This document shows, one piece after another, positions 1 to 5,786 of a stretch of DNA of 20,151 bases. The stretch spans positions 1-20,151 of the IMG/VR virus record IMGVR_UViG_3300042922_000928; one strand, written 5' to 3'. The position numbers were made by a program, and so were the translations under genes. Position 1 is the stretch's first letter; every line of letters begins with the position of its first letter. Source of the DNA: a virus. The notes beneath the pieces were generated by a model. The model was given only the letters and a program-made list of their open reading frames with translations, ran no database searches and was not told where the DNA came from.

Positions 1-126
1 TTATCCACATTGTGATAAAAAGCTCTAACTTAAAAAATCTATACACATATCCACATTTATTTTTCTTATTTATAGTTATATTTGTGTATAACTTTTTTAA
101 GTTTATCTATTCTTCCCTGTGGATAA
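1..126. other. DnaA-box cluster, possible replication origin
   Basis: Five 9-mers match or nearly match the DnaA box TTATNCACA: 1-9 (plus, exact TTATCCACA), 39-47 (plus, CTATACACA, one mismatch), 47-55 (plus, ATATCCACA, one mismatch), 83-91 (minus, exact TTATACACA) and 118-126 (minus, exact TTATCCACA). Five in 126 bp is far denser than chance, even in AT-rich DNA. DnaA-box clusters with flanking AT-rich DNA are the hallmark of DnaA-dependent origins, so this may be an origin, or a host-DnaA-responsive element, of this replicon. The window begins inside the first box, so the cluster may continue to the left. The alternative is a piece of chromosomal oriC beside an inserted element; no dnaA, dnaN or rpmH is visible to support that. 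Confidence 0.6.
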
Positions 127-132
127 ACTTAA
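97..132. repeat. Large inverted repeat/hairpin overlapping a DnaA box
   Basis: TTAAGTTTATC (97-107) is exactly complementary to GATAAACTTAA (122-132). With two G-T pairs the stem extends inward to 14 pairs (97-110 with 119-132), leaving the loop TCTTCCCT. One DnaA box (118-126) lies in the right arm. There is no T-tract, so it is not a typical terminator. A single-strand or double-strand origin structure is possible for a rolling-circle element, but this is inference. Confidence 0.55.
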
Positions 133-459
133 GTTAGTATTAATTATAAAACCTTGATATTCCTTATATTTAATAAATTAATTATATGTATTATATGACT
201 AATTTTAATGGTTTCAAGAAATATAGGTACGTTTTTAGTACGCTTTTGGTAGGCTATCTCTATAGTTGTTCTGCCTTTATATCTTTATATAATGTAAGAT
301 TTTTTCAAAATATTATTTTATCATTATTAAGGGAGTAGCTTATATAGTTGCTCCCTTTTATTAATATCTTAATAATATACTAATAACATTTTACCAGAAT
401 AAAGGAAATTTACAACATTTAAAGAATACTAATAAATAGTAAGGAGTGGTATTTATGGG
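133..459. other. AT-rich non-coding leader
   Basis: I see no credible gene here on either strand. The stretch contains the terminator-like hairpin near 331 and a short dyad at 225-245 (two GTACG words separated by T-runs). Just before the regulator gene there is a weak promoter candidate, TTTACA at 409-414 with TAAATA at 433-438. A lone AGGAAA at 403-408 matches one half of the palindrome found before the next operon gene. No tRNA-like cloverleaf or attachment-site duplication was recognised. Confidence 0.5.
331..360 (+). terminator. Terminator-like hairpin before the regulator
   Basis: GGGAGTAGC (331-339) pairs with GTTGCTCCC (347-355), allowing two G-T pairs, around a 7-nt loop, and is followed by TTTTA. 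The T-tract is short, so strength is uncertain. It would insulate the regulator gene from transcription coming from the left. Its sequence is clearly related to the minus strand of the hairpin that ends the Rep gene (3534-3558). Confidence 0.5.
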
Positions 460-660
460 GTGAAAAATAGGTTAAAAGAAATTAGGATGAAAGAGTATAT
501 GATGAATCAAATAGAATTTGCTAAGATATTGCAAATCAGCAATACTACTTATAGCAATATTGAAAATAACAATGTACAAGGCAATATAAGTACTATATTA
601 AAAATTGCTAAATTATTAAATAAGCCTGTAGAAACAATTTGGTTCCTAGAAGATGAATAG
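460..660 (+). CDS. XRE-family helix-turn-helix regulator
   Basis: Small 66-residue DNA-binding protein that is essentially one HTH_3/XRE domain of the Cro/CI type. Residues about 17-38 (NQIEFAKILQISNTTYSNIE) form the helix-turn-helix and the remainder makes the helical bundle. It is the first gene of the plus-strand replication module, so it probably controls that module or lysogeny; a palindrome at 732-745 is a candidate operator. The start is GTG at 460, giving the normal N-terminus of the family. The ribosome binding site AAGGAG (441-446) is 13 bases away, but only 8 bases from ATG-GGG-TGA at 455-463, whose stop codon overlaps the GTG. Either this is a two-codon leader with translational coupling, or there is a local indel. 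The family call is firm; the target is inferred. Confidence 0.85.
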   Translation: MKNRLKEIRMKEYMMNQIEFAKILQISNTTYSNIENNNVQGNISTILKIAKLLNKPVETIWFLEDE

Positions 661-731
661 GAACTTTTTTCTTTACATATTTAATTCTTCTATAAGAAAT
701 TATTTTATATTGTAAAAAATATTTTTAAAAT

Positions 732-745
732 AGGAAACATTTCCT
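732..745. promoter_or_regulatory. Palindromic operator candidate upstream of replication genes
   Basis: AGGAAACATTTCCT is a perfect 6-bp inverted repeat with a 2-bp centre, sized for a dimeric HTH repressor. It lies 49 bp before the next start codon. A TATAAC-like -10 sits at 763-768, so bound protein would cover the -35 area. The gene immediately upstream encodes an XRE regulator, the likely ligand. This is inference from position and symmetry. Confidence 0.45.
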
Positions 746-793
746 TGTTTACATCATACATATATAACATAAAAGAAAAAGGAGTTGTTTGTT

Positions 794-1048
794 ATGCCAG
801 TAATAATAATTGGTACTGTAGAAGATGTTCAAACATATCAAGGGAAAAATGGATTTGGAGCCAATATCACAATGTCAACTTTAATTGATAAGAGAAGAAA
901 GTCTTTAACTTTTAACAACAGTGATAGAAGCATAGTAACGCAGTTTGAGGAAAACCTACAGCATGAAGTAACTGTTAAGATCTCACTCAGCCAAAGTAAT
1001 TTTGGTTTAAGACTTGGAGACATAATGGAAGTTGTACCAGCACCTTAA
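794..1048 (+). CDS. Small beta-rich replication-module protein (possible ssDNA-binding/OB-like)
   Basis: 84-residue protein with start ATG at 794, preceded by AAGGAG (the upstream in-frame TTG lies inside that ribosome binding site). I do not recognise a named family with certainty. What is visible is alternating hydrophobic strands, a central segment rich in Lys/Arg (DKRRKSL), a Gly-rich turn (GKNGFGA), and a C-terminal strand ending in RLGDIMEVVPAP. This suggests a small beta-barrel or OB-like fold. It sits between a regulator and an FtsK-type ATPase plus HUH initiator, the slot held in Tn916/ICEBs1 by the small YdcP/Orf22-23-type proteins and in filamentous phages by the ssDNA-binding protein. 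A role in binding single-stranded replication intermediates is plausible but inferred. Its stop codon is followed at once by a hairpin. Confidence 0.75.
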   Translation: MPVIIIGTVEDVQTYQGKNGFGANITMSTLIDKRRKSLTFNNSDRSIVTQFEENLQHEVTVKISLSQSNFGLRLGDIMEVVPAP

Positions 1049-1049
1049 T

Positions 1050-1067
1050 GGAGAGCTTTGCCTCTCC
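1050..1067 (+). promoter_or_regulatory. Intercistronic hairpin
   Basis: GGAGAG (1050-1055) pairs exactly with CTCTCC (1062-1067) and is followed by a pyrimidine run. It lies in the short gap between the small protein gene and the ATPase gene. It could attenuate transcription or protect the upstream mRNA, and it argues for the downstream start at 1099 rather than at the ATG at 1048, which has no good ribosome binding site. Confidence 0.45.
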
Positions 1068-1098
1068 TCTCTCTCTTATTAATTACATGGAGGATATC

Positions 1099-2337
1099 AT
1101 GAAAAGTTATGTGTTTAATAATGTAGATTCTTTTGAACAGAAATTAAATTATTCTCTTGCCACCGTAGGATCTATTATTATTCTTTATGGATTTACTACT
1201 TCTATAGCTTTATGCAATGTAGTAGTTTTACTTGGTGGAGTTATAGCTTACAAATATTTTTCAAATAATTCTTTTAGTAAATTTATAAAAGATAGCTTAT
1301 ATAGATTAGTTAAAAATAATGGATTTTATAAGGTAGAGGATAAAAAATTAATATATAGACCAGAGATATATTATAATTTTACAGATAAATATTTAAAAAT
1401 AAAAATAAGACTTGATGGAAGTCAATATAGAGATACTTATACACAATTAGAAAATCTTTTGGAAGACTTATTCACAATGGAGTGTATATCTAAAGAACAA
1501 TCCACAGGATTTATGGTTTATAAATTAGATAGAACAACTACAGAGAGATTAAATATAACTGAAATAAATAAACTTAAAGGTGACTTTATACCTATAAATA
1601 GTAAATTACAATGGAACTTTAGAAAGTGTCCTCATGCCCTTATAAGTGGTGTAACCGGCAAGGGTAAAACTTATTTCTTAGCATATCTAATAAAAACTTT
1701 TTTACTTCTAAATGCAGATATTAAAATACTTGACCCTAAAATATCTGACTTATCTTACTTAGAAAATTTATTTAATGATTGTGTTGCTAGCTCCTCTTCT
1801 CAAATAGCCAAAATTCTAAGAGAAACTATAGAGAAAATGAATTCTCGTTATGGGCAATTTAAAAAACTTTCTTCCTATAGGTTTGGAAAAGACTATAAAG
1901 ATTATGGATATAGACCTATAGTTATAATTTTTGATGAAATGGCTGCTTTTATGGCATCTGTAGATAAGAAATTGTCTAAAGAAGTTAATGACTACATGGC
2001 TGAAATAATAATGAAAGGTAGGCAAGCAGGCGTGTTTATGATTCTTACTACTCAAAGACCGGATGCTGACGTTATTAAAACCAATATACGTGACCAGTTA
2101 GGCCTTAGAATAGCTCTGGGAGAAATGTCGAAAACTGCATATAGCATGATATTTGGCTCTGATTTTAATTCTCTAGAGCTTAATAGTAATGCTCCTGGTA
2201 ATGGATATATCTTTATAGATGGTGTGAATACAAAGCCAGTTAAGTTTCAAAGTCCATTCTTTGAGCCTAATTACAATTTTGTTAAGGATTTAATCAAGAC
2301 TACCAAAGACAACGAAAATTTTGTGATAACAAAATAA
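1099..2337 (+). CDS. FtsK/SpoIIIE-type DNA translocase (TcpA/Orf21-like)
   Basis: 412-residue P-loop ATPase of the FtsK/SpoIIIE/HerA group, resembling the coupling-protein-like ATPase of Tn916 (Orf21) and ICEBs1 (YdcQ). Start ATG at 1099 follows GGAGG with a 5-base gap; an in-frame ATG at 1048 would add 17 residues but overlaps a hairpin. Visible parts: a hydrophobic membrane segment near residues 20-50; Walker A GVTGKGKT at 184-191; Walker B strand PIVIIFDE with the acidic pair at about 279-280; and the characteristic downstream block with GRQAG, LTTQRPDA and RDQLGLRIALG. It lacks the long N-terminal membrane domain and gamma domain of host FtsK. Expected to pump DNA at the membrane, next to a rolling-circle initiator. 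Whether it serves transfer, partition or replication is not shown by the sequence. Confidence 0.88.
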   Translation: MKSYVFNNVDSFEQKLNYSLATVGSIIILYGFTTSIALCNVVVLLGGVIAYKYFSNNSFSKFIKDSLYRLVKNNGFYKVEDKKLIYRPEIYYNFTDKYLKIKIRLDGSQYRDTYTQLENLLEDLFTMECISKEQSTGFMVYKLDRTTTERLNITEINKLKGDFIPINSKLQWNFRKCPHALISGVTGKGKTYFLAYLIKTFLLLNADIKILDPKISDLSYLENLFNDCVASSSSQIAKILRETIEKMNSRYGQFKKLSSYRFGKDYKDYGYRPIVIIFDEMAAFMASVDKKLSKEVNDYMAEIIMKGRQAGVFMILTTQRPDADVIKTNIRDQLGLRIALGEMSKTAYSMIFGSDFNSLELNSNAPGNGYIFIDGVNTKPVKFQSPFFEPNYNFVKDLIKTTKDNENFVITK

Positions 2338-2364
2338 TGGAATGATTCCGTTGTCTTTGGTAGT
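2299..2364. repeat. 16-bp perfect inverted repeat across the ATPase stop codon
   Basis: ACTACCAAAGACAACG (2299-2314) is perfectly complementary to CGTTGTCTTTGGTAGT (2349-2364) with a 34-base spacer. The left arm is inside the ATPase gene and the right arm is after its stop codon. There is no T-tract. A long perfect dyad directly between an FtsK-type ATPase gene and an HUH initiator gene is where Tn916 and ICEBs1 keep their oriT, so it may be part of an origin recognised by the Rep protein; an mRNA hairpin is the alternative. Confidence 0.65.
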
Positions 2365-2390
2365 AGTTCTTATATATCTCGATACTTATA
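2365..2390 (+). other. Candidate double-strand origin/nick site
   Basis: TTCTTATATATCTCGATA (2367-2384) resembles the nick region of pC194/pUB110-type rolling-circle origins, whose core is close to CTTATCTTGATA with cleavage between G and A. Here the equivalent step would be CTCG^ATA at about 2381/2382. It begins just after the 16-bp inverted repeat and lies about 80 bases before the start of the matching Rep_1 gene. GATACTTA recurs at 2381-2388 and 2429-2436, and a short imperfect hairpin follows at about 2386-2404. The assignment rests on similarity recalled from the plasmid family and on position. Confidence 0.45.
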
Positions 2391-2459
2391 CAAACAAGTG
2401 TAATAATGGCTTAACCGTGGTACTTTGAGATACTTAAAATTGTTTAGGGGGCCATAACC

Positions 2460-3530
2460 ATGGATTTTACAAATGAAACTCTGATGGAAATGAATAAGAG
2501 AAAAATAAATTATAATAACAAATATGCTAACTGGTATATTGAAATGAGCAAAGAGTTAAAAACTCCTTTACAAGCATATTCAGAAATGTTATTTAGAAAA
2601 TCAAAGCGAATTAGAAATTGTCTAAACATATGGACTTGGGATGTTTATAAAAACAATAAATTAATGGACTTACAGAAAGTTAATCGCTGTATGAATAATA
2701 GATTCTGTCCTAATTGCCGCAAATGGGATTTAGCAGGAGCAATACACAATTTAAAAAATCCCTTTAACAAACTATTACTTGAAGGCTATAACCCCTATTT
2801 AGTCACATTAACAATACCAAATATTCACGGGCCAGAATTACGAAATACTATAGAAAAGATGAACAAAGCCTTTAAGAAACTATTTAAAGCATTAAACTAT
2901 TCTCTTAATAAAACTACTAAAGGATTCGACAATAGGCTAATTGAAGTTGATGCAGCTCTTAAGGTTTTAGAAATAACCTACAATTTTACTGCAGACACAT
3001 ACCACCCTCATTTTCACTGTTTATTTTTCTCCCAAGACTATGACCAAAGTCTTTTTCTTAAAACCATGCCTGGGGAATACAGCAATAAAAGAAAAAGTTA
3101 TAATTTCTACTCCCTCATGGATGTGCAAATCATGAAGATATGGACTTTAGCTTATACTGGCCAAAGAATGACCTTAAAAAACTATGATAATTTAAATTTA
3201 GAAGATTTATATTTATGCGATATAAGAGAAATGGATTCTTCCGGTATTGTTGAGGTTCTAAAGTACACATTTAAAGATACAGATATTCCAACCTATGAGG
3301 TATTTAAAACTATCGAGATGGCTATTGAGCGAAAAAGGATAAGACAGGGTTATGGTCTTCTTTATAACTTAAAGCTTGAAGGAGATACTGATGGTGAAAA
3401 ACTTTCACTTGAAGAATTCCTTTCTGAACCTGAGGATCCTGAAGAACTCATTATTTATGAAATTAAACAGCTAGTTAGTAATTATAAAGATTATAGAAAG
3501 ATATCTAGATTTAAAGGTGAAGAAATTTAA
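2460..3530 (+). CDS. rep: Rolling-circle replication initiator, Rep_1 family
   Basis: 356-residue HUH endonuclease of the Rep_1 (pC194/pUB110) family. It nicks one strand at the double-strand origin, stays linked through a tyrosine, and starts rolling-circle replication. Visible motifs: a cysteine cluster C77-x5-C83-P-x-C86, typical of the family; motif LVTLTIPN, the family's LTLTVPN-like strand; the metal-binding HPHFH at 182-186; and the catalytic tyrosine in EVLKYTFK (Y269). Start ATG at 2460 follows AGGGGG. The C-terminus is acidic and extends past the catalytic domain. The gene directly follows the ATPase gene and a candidate nick site, so the module looks self-contained. Rep_1 proteins are normal for small plasmids; finding one beside siphophage structural genes suggests plasmid-like maintenance. 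Family confidence is high. Confidence 0.92.
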   Translation: MDFTNETLMEMNKRKINYNNKYANWYIEMSKELKTPLQAYSEMLFRKSKRIRNCLNIWTWDVYKNNKLMDLQKVNRCMNNRFCPNCRKWDLAGAIHNLKNPFNKLLLEGYNPYLVTLTIPNIHGPELRNTIEKMNKAFKKLFKALNYSLNKTTKGFDNRLIEVDAALKVLEITYNFTADTYHPHFHCLFFSQDYDQSLFLKTMPGEYSNKRKSYNFYSLMDVQIMKIWTLAYTGQRMTLKNYDNLNLEDLYLCDIREMDSSGIVEVLKYTFKDTDIPTYEVFKTIEMAIERKRIRQGYGLLYNLKLEGDTDGEKLSLEEFLSEPEDPEELIIYEIKQLVSNYKDYRKISRFKGEEI

Positions 3531-3561
3531 AAGGAGTAACTATTATTAAGCTACTCCTTTT
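3529..3561. terminator. Bidirectional terminator between convergent genes
   Basis: AAAAGGAGTA (3529-3538) is fully complementary to TACTCCTTTT (3552-3561), and the stem starts within the Rep stop codon. T-runs flank it in both reading directions. It separates the Rep gene from the convergent membrane-protein gene ending at 3564. Its minus strand is close in sequence to the hairpin at 331-355, so related hairpins bracket the replication module in opposite orientation. Confidence 0.75.
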
Positions 3562-3563
3562 CA

Positions 3564-4349
3564 TTATTTCTTTACTCTAACATATTGATTTACATAAGCT
3601 TGTCTTTTTTCCTTTGTAAATATAGGATTAGAAACTTTACTTACCCATTCATCATTATCTTTTATTGTACTCATTTTGAAGCCTAAGAAATTTTCTAGCT
3701 GCTCTTTAGTTATATCTACATAATAAGTTTCTGATTCATTAACAACATCTATGTGTATTTGATTAACATTACTATAATTTCGTATAATCCTAAATGGATC
3801 TTCCATAAGTACTTTATTAATTTTATCTCCAGTTTCAAAATATTGAACATCTTTTTCTACATTCTTAGAATATTTATATGTAACTGTAATTTTATTTTCT
3901 TCTACAACTGCTGATTTTAAATAAGTACCATTGATTTTCATTTTTATATCTTCTGTAATGTCACCCTGCTTAGATTCCACTGATGTATATTGAACTGATG
4001 AATTGGTGTTATTATTTTCATTATTAGATGCATCATTTTGCTTAGCTTTATTTTCTGATGTAGTATTTTGTTGTGTATCTAATGTTTTTTCTGAAGAAGG
4101 AAGTACAGCAATTCCAATTATAAGAACTATAATTCCAACTACTAGCATTATTAATGACTCTTTTTTACGTGTCTTAATTGCAGTAATTCCATGAAATATT
4201 ATAAATGGTATTGCTATTGATATTAAAAGTGTTCCAACTCCTTTATACCCATTTATAAGTGATAATAAAGAAAGTATGTAGTAAATTGACGCAATTATCA
4301 TTTTCCATTTATTACCTGACCTGAATCCTGGTATGTATTTATTTTGCAT
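3564..4349 (-). CDS. Membrane protein with extracytoplasmic domain (moron-like, unknown)
   Basis: 261-residue protein I do not recognise. The N-terminal third holds three hydrophobic segments at about residues 16-35, 38-58 and 64-83. A low-complexity Asn/Ser/Gln-rich linker follows (about 90-120), and then a roughly 140-residue soluble domain with several Tyr/Lys-rich strands. The likely topology places the soluble domain outside the membrane. Start ATG at 4349 follows AAAGGGG. It has its own promoter (4384-4412, minus) and is divergent from the HEPN gene and convergent with Rep, so it is neither in the late operon nor in the replication operon. That is the pattern of a lysogenic-conversion gene; superinfection exclusion at the cell envelope is one possibility, but nothing in the sequence proves it. 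Confidence 0.75.
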   Translation of the reverse strand: MQNKYIPGFRSGNKWKMIIASIYYILSLLSLINGYKGVGTLLISIAIPFIIFHGITAIKTRKKESLIMLVVGIIVLIIGIAVLPSSEKTLDTQQNTTSENKAKQNDASNNENNNTNSSVQYTSVESKQGDITEDIKMKINGTYLKSAVVEENKITVTYKYSKNVEKDVQYFETGDKINKVLMEDPFRIIRNYSNVNQIHIDVVNESETYYVDITKEQLENFLGFKMSTIKDNDEWVSKVSNPIFTKEKRQAYVNQYVRVKK

Positions 4350-4366
4350 ATTTATCCCCTTTAAAG

Positions 4367-4403
4367 TATTAATATTTTATTATATTGTAACAAAATATTA
4401 ATA
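4367..4403. promoter_or_regulatory. 12-bp perfect inverted repeat, operator candidate
   Basis: TATTAATATTTT (4367-4378) is exactly complementary to AAAATATTAATA (4392-4403) across a 13-bp spacer. The right arm lies between the -35 and -10 of the minus-strand promoter and the left arm near its expected start site, so a bound dimer would block that promoter. AT-rich dyads arise by chance more easily than GC-rich ones, so this is moderate evidence. Confidence 0.5.
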
Positions 4404-4412
4404 TATTGACAA
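4384..4412 (-). promoter_or_regulatory. Sigma-A-type promoter for the membrane-protein gene
   Basis: Read on the minus strand, TTGTCA (4412-4407) and TACAAT (4389-4384) are separated by exactly 17 bases, close to the sigma-A consensus. The predicted start site is near 4377, about 28 bases before the start codon at 4349. Confidence 0.55.
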
Positions 4413-4437
4413 CAAATTAATACATTCATGGTATAAT
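4406..4437 (+). promoter_or_regulatory. Extended -10 promoter for the HEPN gene
   Basis: TGGTATAAT (4429-4437) is a consensus extended -10. A perfect TTGACA lies at 4406-4411 but 20 bases away, more than the usual 17, so the extended -10 probably carries activity. The hexamer overlaps the -35 of the divergent minus-strand promoter, so the two promoters would compete or be co-regulated. Confidence 0.55.
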
Positions 4438-4472
4438 AATCTAAAATTTATATTTATAGATTGGAGATACAT

Positions 4473-5378
4473 ATGATTAATAAATTTTATACGGGTATTT
4501 GTTTTAATGATTTAGACATATTTGAGCCTTATGAATTCAATTTAAAACTAAAAAATGGTATAGTATTTAAATTTATGGAGTGCTATTATACTTATGAATA
4601 TACTCAAGAAGATAGATATTTAGATGTCCATTATTATTCTTTAGATAATAATCTTAATACAGCAAATTTAAAAATCAATTACTCATCTTATATCCTTTCT
4701 TATATCTTTTGCACCCCAATAATAGGAGAAGTTAGTCAGCATATATCGTCTAAAACAATTGATAAAATTGATTTATCTGAAACAAAACCTTATACACAAA
4801 AAATACAAAAACTTAATACATTAGAAAATAAAATAAACAACATAAATAAGGACAAAGACTTATTTAATCTTTCTATCAAACATTTTTATAATGGATTTAA
4901 ATATTTTTGTATGGATAGCTTTTTTGAGGAAGCCTTTATTAATTTTTATAAAATAATAGAAATTATATCTAAAGCTTTTTTTGATTTAAAGGAAATACAA
5001 CTGAAAAAATTCAAATCATCTGAAGTAAAAAGTTTTTTAAAAAAATTTATAAAGGATAAAACATTTATAACTTATTCTGACAATAAGATTGATTCTATTT
5101 CAGGAAAATTTAAAAAATTTATATGTAATGAGATAAATGATACATATTCAAAAATATCTTTATTTTGCAATTATAATAAACTTAAATTTAATGAAAATGA
5201 TTTAGGTAAAATTGTAAGTATCCGAAATGATATTGTTCATGGAAATGTAGTTAATGCTAATGATCTTGAAAAATATTTAAATAAATTATTTTTGCTTAGT
5301 CGAGAATTTATAGCTCATTATTTTTTTCATGAAAAATACAAAAACATAGAAATCAATTCATATGTAGGTATAGAGTAA
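4473..5378 (+). CDS. HEPN-domain protein (ApeA-like C-terminus), putative defence/immunity gene
   Basis: 301-residue soluble protein. The start is ATG at 4473 with TTGGAGAT ahead of it; an in-frame TTG at 4461 lies in the ribosome binding site. The C-terminal half is helical and carries SIRNDIVHGN, an RX4H motif (R251 to H256) of HEPN ribonuclease domains, in the context seen in ApeA-type HEPN proteins, where the RN-x-IVHG block is followed by a helix with Tyr/Phe-rich ends. The N-terminal half (about 1-110) is strand-rich, as in the ApeA sensor region, but I cannot name it. Many HEPN proteins cut RNA after phage sensing and halt growth. Its own promoter, very low GC and position between replication and lysis genes fit a moron guarding the lysogen against other phages. 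HEPN assignment is good; anti-phage role is inferred. Confidence 0.72.
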   Translation: MINKFYTGICFNDLDIFEPYEFNLKLKNGIVFKFMECYYTYEYTQEDRYLDVHYYSLDNNLNTANLKINYSSYILSYIFCTPIIGEVSQHISSKTIDKIDLSETKPYTQKIQKLNTLENKINNINKDKDLFNLSIKHFYNGFKYFCMDSFFEEAFINFYKIIEIISKAFFDLKEIQLKKFKSSEVKSFLKKFIKDKTFITYSDNKIDSISGKFKKFICNEINDTYSKISLFCNYNKLKFNENDLGKIVSIRNDIVHGNVVNANDLEKYLNKLFLLSREFIAHYFFHEKYKNIEINSYVGIE

Positions 5379-5384
5379 AAACAA

Positions 5385-5418
5385 AGCCTAGCGTCAGCTT
5401 TTACTCTGACTCTAGGCT
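5385..5418. terminator. Terminator between the HEPN gene and the lysis genes
   Basis: AGCCTAG-C-GTCAG (5385-5397) pairs with CTGAC-T-CTAGGCT (5406-5418), with one mismatch. Read on the minus strand it is followed by TTTGTTTTT, so it best ends the leftward late/lysis transcript; it also sits just after the plus-strand HEPN stop. AGAGTAAAA (5372-5380) and TTTTACTCT (5399-5407) can form a competing stem. Confidence 0.7.
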
Positions 5419-5423
5419 CAAAA

Positions 5424-5750
5424 CTATTTCTGTACCACTTCTTTAGCTACATCAGCAATTATAGTCTTAGCTGCAAAATCAACTAAATTTTTAATGGTAT
5501 TTCTACTTAAATGATCACCAAACTTATTATCAAGTTTATCTAATAGATTTGTTAATTTATCCTCTGCAAAATCTTCTGGATGTAATTTTGCTAAACTTTC
5601 AACAAGTACTTTTGCTTCATTATAATAAGTGTCTCCTAGTTTTTTCTTAACAGTGCCTAAAAGAAGCTTTCCTTTTCTATATGCCATTGGAACAACAAAT
5701 CCTATTACTGCTCCTAATCCACCATAAATATAATTAATGTAATTTTCCAT
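5424..5750 (-). CDS. Single-TM lysis-region protein, LLH-holin-like
   Basis: 108-residue protein with one N-terminal membrane segment (about residues 6-24), then a basic stretch (RKGKLLLGTVKKK) and an amphipathic helical tail. The order of TM anchor, helical A/K/E-rich body and an internal DKL-x-NLLDKL-type repeat resembles the LLH family of phage holins, but similarity is loose. Start ATG at 5750 has a strong GGAGG 9 bases upstream. It is the last gene of the leftward transcript, separated from the endolysin gene by a terminator, so it may be expressed at a different level. It may be a second holin, an antiholin, or an unrelated anchored protein. Confidence 0.6.
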   Translation of the reverse strand: MENYINYIYGGLGAVIGFVVPMAYRKGKLLLGTVKKKLGDTYYNEAKVLVESLAKLHPEDFAEDKLTNLLDKLDNKFGDHLSRNTIKNLVDFAAKTIIADVAKEVVQK

Positions 5751-5764
5751 ATTAAAATACCTCC

Positions 5765-5786
5765 AATTTTTTATATTAAAAAAGAC
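5765..5786. repeat. 22-bp boundary repeat, copy 1
   Basis: The 22 bases here are identical to 7045-7066. In both places they include the T-tract side of a minus-strand terminator and lie just upstream of the next gene's GGAGG-type ribosome binding site. The read-through is an AT palindrome-like segment containing TTTTTTAATATAAAAAA. Confidence 0.7.

Noticed and set aside
1-126. Calling this the host chromosomal oriC
   Set aside because: No dnaA, dnaN, rpmH or other chromosomal gene is present, and the neighbouring genes are phage/plasmid-like; only the DnaA boxes support it.
1048-1098. Using the ATG at 1048 as the ATPase start
   Set aside because: It overlaps the previous stop, lacks a ribosome binding site and leads through a hairpin; ATG at 1099 has GGAGG at good spacing.
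5389-5394. TAGCGT, identical to the CS-6 element of ssoA-type single-strand origins
   Set aside because: It falls in the stem of a terminator hairpin, not in a loop, with no other sso features; a 6-mer is easily found by chance.
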